From: Streptomyces sp. NBC_01296
Lineage (GTDB): Bacteria > Actinomycetota > Actinomycetes > Streptomycetales > Streptomycetaceae
Reading direction: 5' to 3'
Assembly (NCBI RefSeq): GCF_035984415.1
Contig: NZ_CP130720.1
Span: 2,914,001 to 2,978,000, forward strand
DNA length: 64,000 bases
Position 1 is the first letter of the stretch; every line of letters begins with the position of its first letter. The notes beneath the pieces are model-generated. The model saw only the letters and a list, made by a program, of their open reading frames with translations. It had not been told where the DNA came from and ran no database searches. Position numbers and translations under genes: made by a program. Below, one piece after another: positions 1-9,781 of this stretch.

Positions 1-882
1 CTGCTCTCGGTGGACCCGTACCACCGCGGGATGATGGACGGCGGCGAGGGCGGCTTCGAGCTGAACACCCCGCTGGAGGGCCGCTCGGTGGGCCGGGTGC
101 TCGCCTCCCGCGACCCGGGGCTGCGCGAGGGCGACCTGGTCTTCCACCGCGAGGGCTGGCGTACCCACGCCCTCGTCACCCTCGGCGCGAACGGCACCCG
201 CAAGCTCCGCGGCCACGAAGGCGTCCCGCTGGAGGCGTACCTGAGCATCCTCGGCGGCACCGGCCTGACCGCGTACGCCGCACTCACCCGGACCGCGGCC
301 CTGCGCGAGGGCGAGGACCTCTTCGTCTCCGCGGCCGCGGGCGGGGTCGGCACCGCGACCGGCCACATCGCGCGGCTGCTGGGCGCCCGCCGGATCATCG
401 GCAGCGCGGGCTCGGCGGCGAAGGTCCGCCACCTCACCGACGCGCTCGGCTTCGACGCGGCCTTCGACTACCACGACGGGCCGGTCGGCGAGCAGCTCGC
501 GAAGGCCGCGCCCGAGGGCATCGACGTGTACGTGGACAACGTGGGCGGGGACCACCTGGCGGGCGCGATCGACGTGCTGCGCGAGTACGGCCGGATCGCC
601 TGGGTCGGCGGGATCTCGATGTACAACGGGGACCGCTCGCCGGCCGCGCCCCGCAACCTCTTCGAGGTCGTCCACAAGTCGCTGCGCCTGGAAGGCGTAT
701 TGGTTCGAAACCACACCAATCTGCAGGACGAGCTGGAGGACTTCCTGGTCCCGCACCTGCAGAGCGGCCGCATCGGCACGGACACCACCGTTGTCCAGGG
801 AATCGATCACACGGTGGACGCCTTCCTGGGTGTGCTCCGCGGGGACAATCTGGGCAAGATGCTCGTCCGTCTCGAGGGCTGA
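1..882 (+). CDS. NADP-dependent oxidoreductase, CurA-like MDR family (5' end cut off)
   Basis: The reading frame is open from the first base of the window, so the true start lies upstream. The visible 293 residues cover most of a medium-chain dehydrogenase/reductase of the type that reduces enones, enals or quinones with NADPH. The Rossmann motif AAAGGVGTATGHIARLLGA lies about a third of the way in and the C-terminal half is the expected dimerisation part. The motif VDPYHRGMM near the visible N-terminus is typical of the prostaglandin-reductase/CurA branch, which lacks zinc ligands. The substrate cannot be read from sequence. The next gene starts 119 bases downstream, so it is probably the last gene of its unit. 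Confidence 0.85.
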   Translation: MLSVDPYHRGMMDGGEGGFELNTPLEGRSVGRVLASRDPGLREGDLVFHREGWRTHALVTLGANGTRKLRGHEGVPLEAYLSILGGTGLTAYAALTRTAALREGEDLFVSAAAGGVGTATGHIARLLGARRIIGSAGSAAKVRHLTDALGFDAAFDYHDGPVGEQLAKAAPEGIDVYVDNVGGDHLAGAIDVLREYGRIAWVGGISMYNGDRSPAAPRNLFEVVHKSLRLEGVLVRNHTNLQDELEDFLVPHLQSGRIGTDTTVVQGIDHTVDAFLGVLRGDNLGKMLVRLEG

Positions 883-898
883 ATCCAGCCAACCGGAT

Positions 899-920
899 GT
901 TCACCGACTTCTTACCGCAC
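899..920 (+). promoter_or_regulatory. Possible PHO box upstream of phospholipase C
   Basis: Two adjacent 11-base units, GTTCACCGACT and TCTTACCGCAC, lie about 80 bases upstream of the phospholipase C start. The first has the perfect GTTCACC core of Streptomyces PhoP-binding direct repeats; the second keeps 4 of 7 core bases. Phosphate control of an exported phospholipase is plausible, but this is a short match. Confidence 0.35.
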
Positions 921-1001
921 GGATGTAGACCTTTGGCCCGGCGCCCGTCACTCTTTCCGTCAATGTGCCAGCGGGGCACTTGAGTTGGAGGCGAGTAGCC
1001 A

Positions 1002-3032
1002 GTGACACCGATCAGCCGCAGAGGGTTCGTGGGAATCGGCGCCGGGCTGATGGCCGGTGCCGCCCTGCCGGCGCTCGCGCCGACGTCGGCGGCCGCGGCC
1101 GCCGCGAGCGGCACGATCACCGACGTGAAGCACGTGGTGATCCTGATGCAGGAGAACCGCAGCTTCGACCACTACTTCGGCCGGCTGAAGGGTGTCCGCG
1201 GCTTCGGTGACCGCGCCGCCGGGAACATCCCGGGCGGCTGGGGCATGTTCAACCAGTCCAACTGGGGCGGCCGCCAGTACCCGTGGAAGCTCAGCGCCAC
1301 CCCGCCGGCGGGCGGTGTGGACGGCGAGACCCTGGCCCAGTGCAACGGCGACCTCCCGCACAGCTGGACCTCGCAGCACGCCGCCTGGAACAAGGGCCGG
1401 ATGGACAACTGGGTCCTCGGCGTCGGCAACACCCGCACCCTGGGCTACCTCGACCGCGGGGACATACCGTTCCACTACGGGCTCGCCGACAACTACACGA
1501 TCTGCGACGCGTACTTCTGCTCCACGCTGAGCGCGACCGGCCCGAACCGCACCTTCCTGTGGAGCGGCAAGGTCGACGCGGGCAGCAAGGACGGCGGCGA
1601 CGAGTCCGGGCTGACCTGGGAGACGTACGCGGAGGCCCTGCAGCGGGCCGGCATGAGCTGGAAGGTCTACCAGAACGCCCAGGACAACTACGGGGACAAC
1701 GGCCTCGCGTACTTCAAGAAGTTCACGGACGCGGCGCCCGGCAACCCGCTGTGGGACCGCGGCATGGGCTCCGTCCCGAAGGTCACCGGCTCCACCCCCG
1801 ACGACATCGCGGCCGCCATCCGCGCGGACGTCGTCGCCGGCACCCTGCCCCAGGTCTCCTGGGTGGTCGCGAACGAGGCCTTCTCGGAGCACCCGTACGC
1901 CCCGCCCGGCGACGGCGCGCACTTCGTGGACCTGGTCTACCGGGCGCTGTCCGCGAACCCCGAGGTCTTCGACTCCACCGTCCTGTTCCTCAACTACGAC
2001 GAGAACGACGGCTTCTTCGACCACGTCCCGCCGCCGGTCGCCCCGCCCGGCACCCCGGGCGAGTACATCGACGGCACCCCGATCGGGCTCGGCTTCCGCG
2101 TCCCGATGATCGTCATGTCCCCGTGGACGCGCGGCGGCTGGGTGAGCTCGGAGGTCTTCGACCACACCTCGGTGCTCCGCTTCATGGAGACCTGGACGGC
2201 GGCCCTCGGTACCCCGGCGAACTGCCCGAACATCAGCGCCTGGCGCCGCAAGGTGACCGGCGACCTGACCGGCGTCTTCGACTTCGCGCGCCCGGTGTAC
2301 GGGGTGCCGTCCGGGCTTCCCTCGACCGCGAAGGTCATCGGCCAGTCGACCTGCGGCCCGCTGCCCAACCCTGCGCCGCAGGACAACGCGCTCCCGGTCC
2401 AGGAGGCCGGAACCCGCCCCGCGCGGGCCCTTCCGTACCAGGTGAACGGCAATCTGGACCGCTTCGAGTTCGGCGCGGCCGGCAAGATCCTGGCGTGGTT
2501 CTCGATGACCAACCAGGGTGCGCAGGCGAAGCAGGCGGCGCACTTCTCGATCCACCCGCACCAGTACCGGGACACGGCGGCCTGGCAGTACACGGTCGAC
2601 CCCGGCGCGACGGGGACGGACTACTTCAACATCGGGCTCGGCAGCGGCTCCGGCAAGTACGACATCTCGATGTACGGGCCGAACCGCTTCCTGCGCCGGT
2701 TCATCGGCGACGCGTCGAAGGCGGGCAAGGCGATCGAGGTGGCGGCCCGCTTCGCGGTGGAGCCGGGCACGGGCAAGACGGCGGTCTACTTCAAGATGAC
2801 GAACACGTCGGCCGCGCCGGTCACCTTCACGATCCGCTCGAACGCCTACCGCTCGGACGGCCCGTGGACGTACACCGTCCCGGCGAACTCCTCGCGCGAG
2901 GACTACTTCAACGCGGTCGCCTACAACGACGGCTGGTACGACTTCACGATCCTCGCGGACAACGACGGCACCTGGTCGCGCCGCTACACGGGCCACATCG
3001 AGACGGGCGCGCCCAGCATCAGCGGCTCGTAG
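1002..3032 (+). CDS. Phosphocholine-specific phospholipase C, Tat-exported
   Basis: This 676-residue secreted enzyme should hydrolyse phosphatidylcholine and sphingomyelin-like lipids to a diacyl/ceramide product and phosphocholine. The N-terminus carries a twin-arginine signal (SRRGFVGIGAGLMAG) ending in an Ala-rich cleavage region near residue 35. The phosphoesterase domain (about 40-420) begins with the family signature VVILMQENRSFDHYFG and contains NYDENDGFFDHVPPP, both metal or catalytic elements of the PLC/acid phosphatase family. Two C-terminal DUF756 repeats follow (about 480-560 and 575-670), which is the normal architecture and length. The GTG start is chosen because GGAGG lies 10 bases upstream and the Tat motif follows at once. 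It is convergent with the acetyltransferase gene, with 9 bases between the stops. A PHO-box-like element lies upstream. Confidence 0.93.
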   Translation: MTPISRRGFVGIGAGLMAGAALPALAPTSAAAAAASGTITDVKHVVILMQENRSFDHYFGRLKGVRGFGDRAAGNIPGGWGMFNQSNWGGRQYPWKLSATPPAGGVDGETLAQCNGDLPHSWTSQHAAWNKGRMDNWVLGVGNTRTLGYLDRGDIPFHYGLADNYTICDAYFCSTLSATGPNRTFLWSGKVDAGSKDGGDESGLTWETYAEALQRAGMSWKVYQNAQDNYGDNGLAYFKKFTDAAPGNPLWDRGMGSVPKVTGSTPDDIAAAIRADVVAGTLPQVSWVVANEAFSEHPYAPPGDGAHFVDLVYRALSANPEVFDSTVLFLNYDENDGFFDHVPPPVAPPGTPGEYIDGTPIGLGFRVPMIVMSPWTRGGWVSSEVFDHTSVLRFMETWTAALGTPANCPNISAWRRKVTGDLTGVFDFARPVYGVPSGLPSTAKVIGQSTCGPLPNPAPQDNALPVQEAGTRPARALPYQVNGNLDRFEFGAAGKILAWFSMTNQGAQAKQAAHFSIHPHQYRDTAAWQYTVDPGATGTDYFNIGLGSGSGKYDISMYGPNRFLRRFIGDASKAGKAIEVAARFAVEPGTGKTAVYFKMTNTSAAPVTFTIRSNAYRSDGPWTYTVPANSSREDYFNAVAYNDGWYDFTILADNDGTWSRRYTGHIETGAPSISGS

Positions 3033-3041
3033 GACCGGCGG

Positions 3042-3587
3042 TCACAGCACGTCCCCGTTGCGCCAGTCGAACCACAGCCCCTGGGCGGGGTCCGGCAGGA
3101 CCCCGCCGTCGGGCACCCACAGGTACGTCGAGCCCTCCTCCTCGGGGAGGGCCTGCGGCCACGGGGACGCGAGCGTACCGATCCGCCCGCCCCACACCGT
3201 CCAGCCCCGGGAGGTGTACAGCGCCGCCCCCGCGTCGGAGGCGGAGAGCGCGCCCAGCACGTAGGCCCGCCCGATGACGCCTTCCAGCCCGGCCATGACC
3301 GCGCTGCCCAGACCGCGCCGCCGGGCCCCGGCCCGTACGGCCACCGCCTCGACGTAGCCGCAGCGCAGGGCCCGGTCGGTGTGCACCACCCGGCGCTGGA
3401 CCACGCTGCCGTGCGCGGTCAGCCGCTCGCCCTCGTACACCAGGGCGTGCATGCCGCCGAGGGCGTGCTCGAAGTCCTCGTCCGAGAACTCCCCGTCGAA
3501 GGCCTCGTCGAGCAGGGCCCGTACCTCGCCGAGGAGGTCCGGGCCGAGCTGCGAGGTGTGGGCGAGGCGGGTGCGGAGGTCGCTCAT
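3042..3587 (-). CDS. Aminoglycoside 2'-N-acetyltransferase homologue, AAC(2')-I family
   Basis: This 181-residue GNAT protein matches the chromosomal mycobacterial AAC(2')-I enzymes, as remembered, along its whole length. Shared features are the N-terminal LAHTSQL, the block EHALGGMHALVYEG, ALRCGYVEAVAVR, the GALSAS and LYTSRGW segments and the C-terminal DWRNGDV. It is also the same length as AAC(2')-Ic. The acetyl-CoA pyrophosphate loop is RAGARRRGLGSAV (consensus R/Q-x-x-G-x-G/A). The family transfers acetyl from acetyl-CoA to the 2' amine of aminoglycosides; some members may act on other cell components. The start ATG overlaps the stop of the phosphatase gene (ATGA), so translation is coupled. 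A resistance role is inferred, not shown. Confidence 0.85.
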   Translation of the reverse strand: MSDLRTRLAHTSQLGPDLLGEVRALLDEAFDGEFSDEDFEHALGGMHALVYEGERLTAHGSVVQRRVVHTDRALRCGYVEAVAVRAGARRRGLGSAVMAGLEGVIGRAYVLGALSASDAGAALYTSRGWTVWGGRIGTLASPWPQALPEEEGSTYLWVPDGGVLPDPAQGLWFDWRNGDVL

Positions 3588-4297
3588 GCCCCCAGTCTGC
3601 CGCGCAGCCCGGCGAGCTCCGCACCGCTGAGCCCGCCCGCCCGCAGGTACTCCTGCGGCATCAGCCAGGCCGCGGCGGAGCGGGCGAGCTCGTGGACACT
3701 GGTGCCCAGGCCCGCCGTGTACTCCTCGATCTCCCGGCTGTCGTACGGGCGGCCCCGCGCGGCGTACATCGCGCGCACCCGCGGCTCGCTCAGCCCGTGG
3801 TCGGCCGCGATCTCCTCGGGGCTCGCACCCATCAGCCGCAGCAGCACCAGGGCGATGATGCCGGTGCGGTCGCGGCCCAGGCCGCAGTGGAAGACCACCC
3901 CGCCGGGCGGGGCGCCGGCGACGGCCGCGGCGACGGCGGCCACGCGTTCGGGGAAGCGGGCGAGGAAAGGCCGGAAATAGGCGGGCGTCGCGAAACCCGC
4001 GGTCCCCCACCACACGTCCCAGAACTCCCGGTCCTCGATCCCGTCGAGCGGGATGCGGACGGTGGTCAGGTCGGCCGGGCGGGGCGCGTGGTCCACCCCG
4101 GCCCCGTCGTCGTTGCGCAGGTCGATGACGGTGCGCACCCCGTGGCCGGTGAGACTGGTCCACCCCCGGGCGGTGAGCCGGTCGAGGGCGTCGGCGCGGA
4201 CCAGGGCGCCGGACCGGACCCCGCCGAGCCCGCCGAGGTCACGGACGTTGAAGCAGCCCTCCCAGTCGAGGATTCGACCGGCGTTCGACATGTCCAT
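3584..4297 (-). CDS. Tyrosine-protein phosphatase, PtpB-like (Y_phosphatase3 family)
   Basis: The 237-residue protein carries the Cys-phosphatase P-loop HCGLGRDRTG at about residues 137-146, fitting HCX5R, with Asp and Lys/Arg extras typical of the MptpB/atypical dual-specificity group. The N-terminus NVRDLGG is a hallmark of this family. It should hydrolyse phosphotyrosine or phosphoinositides. No signal peptide is seen, although the mycobacterial relative is secreted. It is the first gene of a coupled pair with the AAC(2')-like gene (4-base overlap) and is divergent from the nitroreductase gene 82 bases away. Confidence 0.85.
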   Translation of the reverse strand: MDMSNAGRILDWEGCFNVRDLGGLGGVRSGALVRADALDRLTARGWTSLTGHGVRTVIDLRNDDGAGVDHAPRPADLTTVRIPLDGIEDREFWDVWWGTAGFATPAYFRPFLARFPERVAAVAAAVAGAPPGGVVFHCGLGRDRTGIIALVLLRLMGASPEEIAADHGLSEPRVRAMYAARGRPYDSREIEEYTAGLGTSVHELARSAAAWLMPQEYLRAGGLSGAELAGLRGRLGA

Positions 4298-4379
4298 AGT
4301 TCCCCCTGTCAGTACACAACGGACAATCGGTCATGACGGGGCGCTGGCCCCGCACGGTTCCCGGCGCCAGGATCGGTCC

Positions 4380-5081
4380 ATGTCGCCCGAGACCCATCAG
4401 TGGACCCCGACCCACGGCGAGCCGTATCGCCCCGTCGCCTACCGGCCCGAGCGGATGCCGAGCGCGCAATCGCTCGCGCGTTCCGCGCAGTTGCGGGCGC
4501 GCATGGACGAGCGGCGGACCGTCCGGCACTTCTCCCCCGAACCCGTCCCGGAGCAGGTCATCCGGGATGCCGTCGCGTGCGCCGCGACCGCGCCGTCGGG
4601 GGCCCACCAGCAGCCGTGGACCTTCGTCCTGGTCAAGGACCCGGCCGTGCGGCGGCAGATCCGCGACGCCGCCGAGCAGGAGGAGCTGATCTCCTACGAC
4701 GGCCGCCTCGGCGACGAGTGGCTCGCCGCCCTGCGCCCGCTCGGCACGGACGCGGTCAAGACCCACCTCACCGATGCCCCCGCCCTGATCGTCGTCTTCC
4801 AACAGCGCTACTGGCTCGGCCCGGACGGCACGAAGCGCAAGCACTACTACGTCGACGAGTCGGTCGGCATCGCGGTCGGCATGCTCCTGACCGCCCTCCA
4901 CCTCGGCGGCCTCGCGGCCCTGATCCACACCCCGAGCCCGATGCGCTTCCTCTCCCACGTCCTGCAGCGCCCGGAGAACGAGAAGGCGTTCGCCGTCATC
5001 CCGGTCGGCTACCCCGCGGACGACTGCGAGGTCCCGGACCTGATCCGCAAATCCCTGGACCAGGTCCTGGTCGAGATCTGA
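4380..5081 (+). CDS. Nitroreductase family FMN enzyme
   Basis: The 233-residue protein has the nitroreductase fold signatures: RRTVRHFSPEPVPEQVI near residue 43 (FMN phosphate contacts), ATAPSGAHQQPWTFVLV near residue 70, and LGGLAALIHTPSPM followed by IPVGYPA near the C-terminus. Members reduce nitro groups, quinones or halogenated aromatics with NAD(P)H; this branch resembles the iodotyrosine deiodinase/BluB side by eye. The ATG follows a run of promoter-like intergenic sequence and gives the expected family length. It is divergent from the phosphatase gene. Confidence 0.85.
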   Translation: MSPETHQWTPTHGEPYRPVAYRPERMPSAQSLARSAQLRARMDERRTVRHFSPEPVPEQVIRDAVACAATAPSGAHQQPWTFVLVKDPAVRRQIRDAAEQEELISYDGRLGDEWLAALRPLGTDAVKTHLTDAPALIVVFQQRYWLGPDGTKRKHYYVDESVGIAVGMLLTALHLGGLAALIHTPSPMRFLSHVLQRPENEKAFAVIPVGYPADDCEVPDLIRKSLDQVLVEI

Positions 5082-5467
5082 CCTTCCCCGCCGCGGTCAG
5101 CGTCGCTCCCCTGAGGCCAGGACCGGCTGTGTCCGCAGCGGCCGCGCCGCAGGATTCGGCTGAACACCCAGTCCCGGGCCGGGCTGTTCCCGGGGGCCTC
5201 ACGGCCGCCCCACCCGCCGGGGAAGCCTCGGAGCAGGAGGCCGGTGCGGCCGGGGCCGCGGTGGTGAAGCCGAGCAGTGTCCTGCCGAACCCCGTCCCGG
5301 CGGTCGCCGACGATCTCGGCCGCCATCCGAGCCTCGAAGGGGCAGCCCACCCCCGCACGGGAACTCGCGAGAGCCCTGCGCCCCCCTCGGGAAGCCAGGC
5401 CCGAGCAGCGGAGCGTGCCGCCGTGCGCGACAACCGGCGCCAGGTCAAAAGGACTTGCCCGAAGGAG
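5082..5467. other. 386-base region without a recognisable gene
   Basis: This lies between the convergent nitroreductase and MarR genes. It is GC-rich in all frames and open frames on both strands give only low-complexity Ala/Gly/Arg/Pro translations. I recognise no protein family, RNA gene or convincing terminator. It could be a decayed gene, but nothing identifiable remains. Confidence 0.4.
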
Positions 5468-5899
5468 CTACGAGGCCTCGTGGATCCGGGTCAGCAAGGC
5501 CAGCAGTGTGCCGCGCTCCGCCGGGGTCAGCGGGGACAGGAGTGCGGCGTTCGCCGTCTCGGCCAGGGATGCGCAGCGGGTGAGGGTGGCCGTGCCGGCC
5601 GGGGTGAGGGTGATCGCGTTCTTGCGGCGGTCCGCCGGGTCCGGGGCGCGCAGGACGAGGCCGGCGCCTTCGAGGTGATTGAGGAGGCCGACCAGGTCCT
5701 TGGGGTCGATGCCGAGCCGGCGGCCGAGGTCGGCCTGGGCCGCCGGGCCGTACTCGGCGGTCGCCGCCAGCACCGCGTGGTGCGCGAGCTTCAGGCCCTC
5801 CGCGGCCAGCGCCTCGGCGACCAGGCTGCGGCCGCGCGCCGCGACCCGGCCGACGAGCCAGCTCGGCAGGGACTGGATGTGTGCGAGGGCCGACGTCAT
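5468..5899 (-). CDS. MarR family transcriptional regulator
   Basis: The 143-residue winged-helix regulator has the usual MarR layout: an N-terminal dimerisation helix, a helix-turn-helix (QADLGRRLGIDPKDLVGLLNHLE, about residues 55-77, quoted here only as its start and end) and the wing signature DPADRRKNAITLTPAG. It is divergent from a quinone-oxidoreductase gene, and two inverted-repeat elements fill the 87-base gap. The arrangement suggests it represses both itself and the oxidoreductase until a small ligand or oxidant binds. Confidence 0.88.
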   Translation of the reverse strand: MTSALAHIQSLPSWLVGRVAARGRSLVAEALAAEGLKLAHHAVLAATAEYGPAAQADLGRRLGIDPKDLVGLLNHLEGAGLVLRAPDPADRRKNAITLTPAGTATLTRCASLAETANAALLSPLTPAERGTLLALLTRIHEAS

Positions 5900-5914
5900 G
5901 GGCCCAGCCTAGCA

Positions 5915-5965
5915 ATTCATTGGGATTCCCCACGATCTCCTATATCGTTGGGGCTCCCAACGAAT
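5915..5965. promoter_or_regulatory. Tandem operator for the MarR regulator
   Basis: Two 22-base arms (5915-5936 and 5944-5965) are inverted copies of each other matching at 18 of 22 positions. Within the right arm there is a perfect inner repeat GTTGGG-N3-CCCAAC (5947-5961), and the left arm has the weaker TGGG-N4-CCCA. The element lies between the divergent starts, as expected for a MarR dimer site controlling both genes. Confidence 0.65.
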
Positions 5966-5986
5966 CTGACCGGTCCGGGAGGTCCT

Positions 5987-6913
5987 GTGCTCCGCATCCG
6001 CCACGACGTCAACGGCGGCCCCGAAGTGCTGTTCGCCGAGGACGTGGCCGTGCCCGCCCCCGGGGCCGGAGAGCTGCTCGTCGCGGTCGAGGCCGTCGGG
6101 GTGACGCTGCCCGTCGTGCGCAAGGTGCGGGAGGGCGGGGAGGCCATACCGCTCGGCGGGGAGGTCGCGGGGACCGTCGCCGCGCTCGGCGAGGGGGTGA
6201 CGGGCTTCGCCGTCGGGGACCGGGTCACCGGGCTGTGCTTCGGCCACGGCTACGCCGAGTACGCGCTCCTCGCGGCCCCGTTCGCCTCCGCCGTCCCCGA
6301 CGGGGTCGGCTCCGTCGACGCCGTCGCGCTCGTGCGCAGCGGGCTCGTCGCCCGCGGCGCCGTGGCGGCCGGGCAGCTCCGGCCCGGGGAGTCCGTACTG
6401 GTCACGGCCGCCGCGAGCGGGGTCGGCAGCCTCGCGCTCCAGCTGGCCCGGGCCGCCGGGGCGGGCCGGCTGGTCGCCGCCGTGTCCAGCGCGGACAAGG
6501 CCGGCTTCGTCCGGAGCCTCGGCGCCGACGAGGTCGTGCTGTACGAGGACCCCGCCGCCTGGGGCGAGCCGTACGACGTGGTCCTCGACGGAGTCGGCGG
6601 CGAGCTGCTCGGCCCCGCGGTGCGGGCCCTGGCCACGGGCGGGCGGCTGGTGGCGTACGGCTCCGGCGGCGGCACGGTGGAGGCGTACGAGCTGCTCGTG
6701 CGCGGCGCCTCGGTGATCGGCTTCCAGATCCGGGCCGTCGCCCAGGGCCGGCCCGAGGTGTACGAGGCCTGGCGGCGCGAGCTGTGGAAGGCGTACGCGG
6801 ACGGCTCGCTGCGCCCCGCCGTGCACGGGGAGATCCCGCTCGCCGAGGCGGGCCGAGCCCACCGGCTGATCGAGGAGCGGCGCAACCTCGGCAAGGTGGT
6901 CCTGATCCCCTGA
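5987..6913 (+). CDS. Zinc-independent quinone oxidoreductase-like protein
   Basis: This 308-residue medium-chain dehydrogenase/reductase has an N-terminal GroES-like part (to about 120) and a Rossmann domain with VTAAASGVGSLALQLARAAGA near residue 137-157 (NADPH site). A second family motif, VLDGVGGELLGPAVRAL, follows. Zinc ligands are absent, placing it with NADPH:quinone reductases. The GTG start lies 9 bases after GGGAGG (GTCCGGGAGGTCCTGTG). Divergence from the MarR gene and the shared operator suggest induction by quinones or phenolic compounds, which is inference. Confidence 0.85.
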   Translation: MLRIRHDVNGGPEVLFAEDVAVPAPGAGELLVAVEAVGVTLPVVRKVREGGEAIPLGGEVAGTVAALGEGVTGFAVGDRVTGLCFGHGYAEYALLAAPFASAVPDGVGSVDAVALVRSGLVARGAVAAGQLRPGESVLVTAAASGVGSLALQLARAAGAGRLVAAVSSADKAGFVRSLGADEVVLYEDPAAWGEPYDVVLDGVGGELLGPAVRALATGGRLVAYGSGGGTVEAYELLVRGASVIGFQIRAVAQGRPEVYEAWRRELWKAYADGSLRPAVHGEIPLAEAGRAHRLIEERRNLGKVVLIP

Positions 6914-6992
6914 CCGAACAGGGGCGCAACTGGAACCGCCCCCGATCCGGACTTGGGGGTACCGGAACGGGGGCGGGGTCAGCGGGGCAGGA

Positions 6993-8624
<1,632 letters not shown>

Positions 8625-8655
8625 GGGACTGGTAACTCCTTGACCTGGTTCTTGG

Positions 8656-9582
8656 CTAGTTCTTGGTGATCATCGAGCGGAGGAAGAACAGGAGGTTGGC
8701 CGGCTTCTCGGCGAGGCGCCGCATGAAGTAGCCGTACCAGTCCGTCCCGTACGCGGTGTAGACGCGCATGCGGTGGCCCTCGGCGGCGAGCCGCAGGTGC
8801 TCCTCGCTGCGGATGCCGTACAGCATCTGGAACTCGTACTCGTCCAGCTTGCGCCCCGCCGTGCGGGCGAGCTCCTGGCCGATGGCGATGAGGCGCGGGT
8901 CGTGCGACCCGATCATCGGGTAGCCCTCGCCGTCCATCAGCGTCTTCAGGATGCGGACGTACGCCTTGTCGATCTCGGCCTTGTCCTGGTACGCGACCTC
9001 GGCGGGCTCCTTGTACGCGCCCTTCACGATCCGGACGCGGCTGCCGGCGGCGGCCAGGCGGCGGGCGTCGGCCTCGGTGCGGAAGAGGTACGCCTGGATC
9101 ACGCAGCCGGTCTGCGGGAAGTCCCGGCGCAGCTCCTCGTGGATGGCGAACATCGAGTCGAGGGTGGTGTGGTCCTCGGCGTCCAGCGTGACGGTGGTGC
9201 CGATGGCCGCGGCGGCCTCGACGACCGGGCGGACGTTGGCGAGCGCGAGCTCGTGGCCGCCCTCCAGCGCCTGGCCGAACATCGACAGCTTGACCGACAT
9301 CTCGGCCTTCTCGCCGAGTCCCAGGCCCGCCAGGTGCTCGATGAGTTCGAGGTAGGCGTCACGCGCGGCGTAGGACTGCTCGACGGTGGTGATGTCCTCG
9401 CCCACCACGTCGAGCGTGAGCTCCAGGCCCTTCTCCGTGAGGTCCACGACGATCGGGATGACCTGGTCGACCGTCTCGCCGGGGATGAACCGGTTCACCA
9501 CGGGCTTGGTCACCGGGGCGGCAGAGACGATTCGGCGCATCTTGTCGCTGCGCGAAGCGGCGAGGATCACGGGACCCAGCAC
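8656..9582 (-). CDS. Proline dehydrogenase (monofunctional, FAD)
   Basis: The 308-residue TIM-barrel flavoenzyme oxidises proline to pyrroline-5-carboxylate and passes electrons to the quinone pool. Family signatures include TLDAEDHTTLD in the middle of the barrel, RIVKGAYKEPAEVAY, and GSHDPRLI; the C-terminal EFQMLYGIRSE and YGTDWYGYFMRRLAE complete the active site. The GTG at 9582 is chosen because GGAGG lies about 7 bases upstream; an upstream ATG would add an unlikely Pro/Arg/Cys-rich tail. It is transcribed with pruA and divergent from a PucR regulator, as expected for an inducible proline-utilisation locus. Confidence 0.94.
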   Translation of the reverse strand: MLGPVILAASRSDKMRRIVSAAPVTKPVVNRFIPGETVDQVIPIVVDLTEKGLELTLDVVGEDITTVEQSYAARDAYLELIEHLAGLGLGEKAEMSVKLSMFGQALEGGHELALANVRPVVEAAAAIGTTVTLDAEDHTTLDSMFAIHEELRRDFPQTGCVIQAYLFRTEADARRLAAAGSRVRIVKGAYKEPAEVAYQDKAEIDKAYVRILKTLMDGEGYPMIGSHDPRLIAIGQELARTAGRKLDEYEFQMLYGIRSEEHLRLAAEGHRMRVYTAYGTDWYGYFMRRLAEKPANLLFFLRSMITKN

Positions 9583-9680
9583 GGGGCACCTCCAACAGGT
9601 GGCAGAAGCAGGCATACGGTCCGCGCGGGGGCGGGCGGGGGCCATAAGGAAAACTCAAGTAAAACCACCGTGAAACCTAA

Positions 9681-9715
9681 GGATCGCTTTGATCCTCTGC
9701 CATCGACAGCTGTCA
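9681..9715. promoter_or_regulatory. Palindromes between proline genes and PucR regulator
   Basis: The divergent intergenic region holds AGGATC-GCTTT-GATCCT (9681-9697) and, 8 bases on, the perfect palindrome GACAGCTGTC (9706-9715). Either could be the binding site of the adjacent regulator. I know of no published consensus that they match. Confidence 0.4.
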
Positions 9716-9781
9716 CGCATCCGTGTCCCCGATCTCATACATCTGTCTGAAGACGGGGTTTCCGAGTGGGAGAATGTCCGG

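Noticed and set aside
960..2996. 678-residue open frame on the minus strand opposite phospholipase C
   Set aside because: Arg/Val/Ala-rich low-complexity translation with no family features; it is the usual antisense shadow of a GC-rich gene with strong wobble bias.
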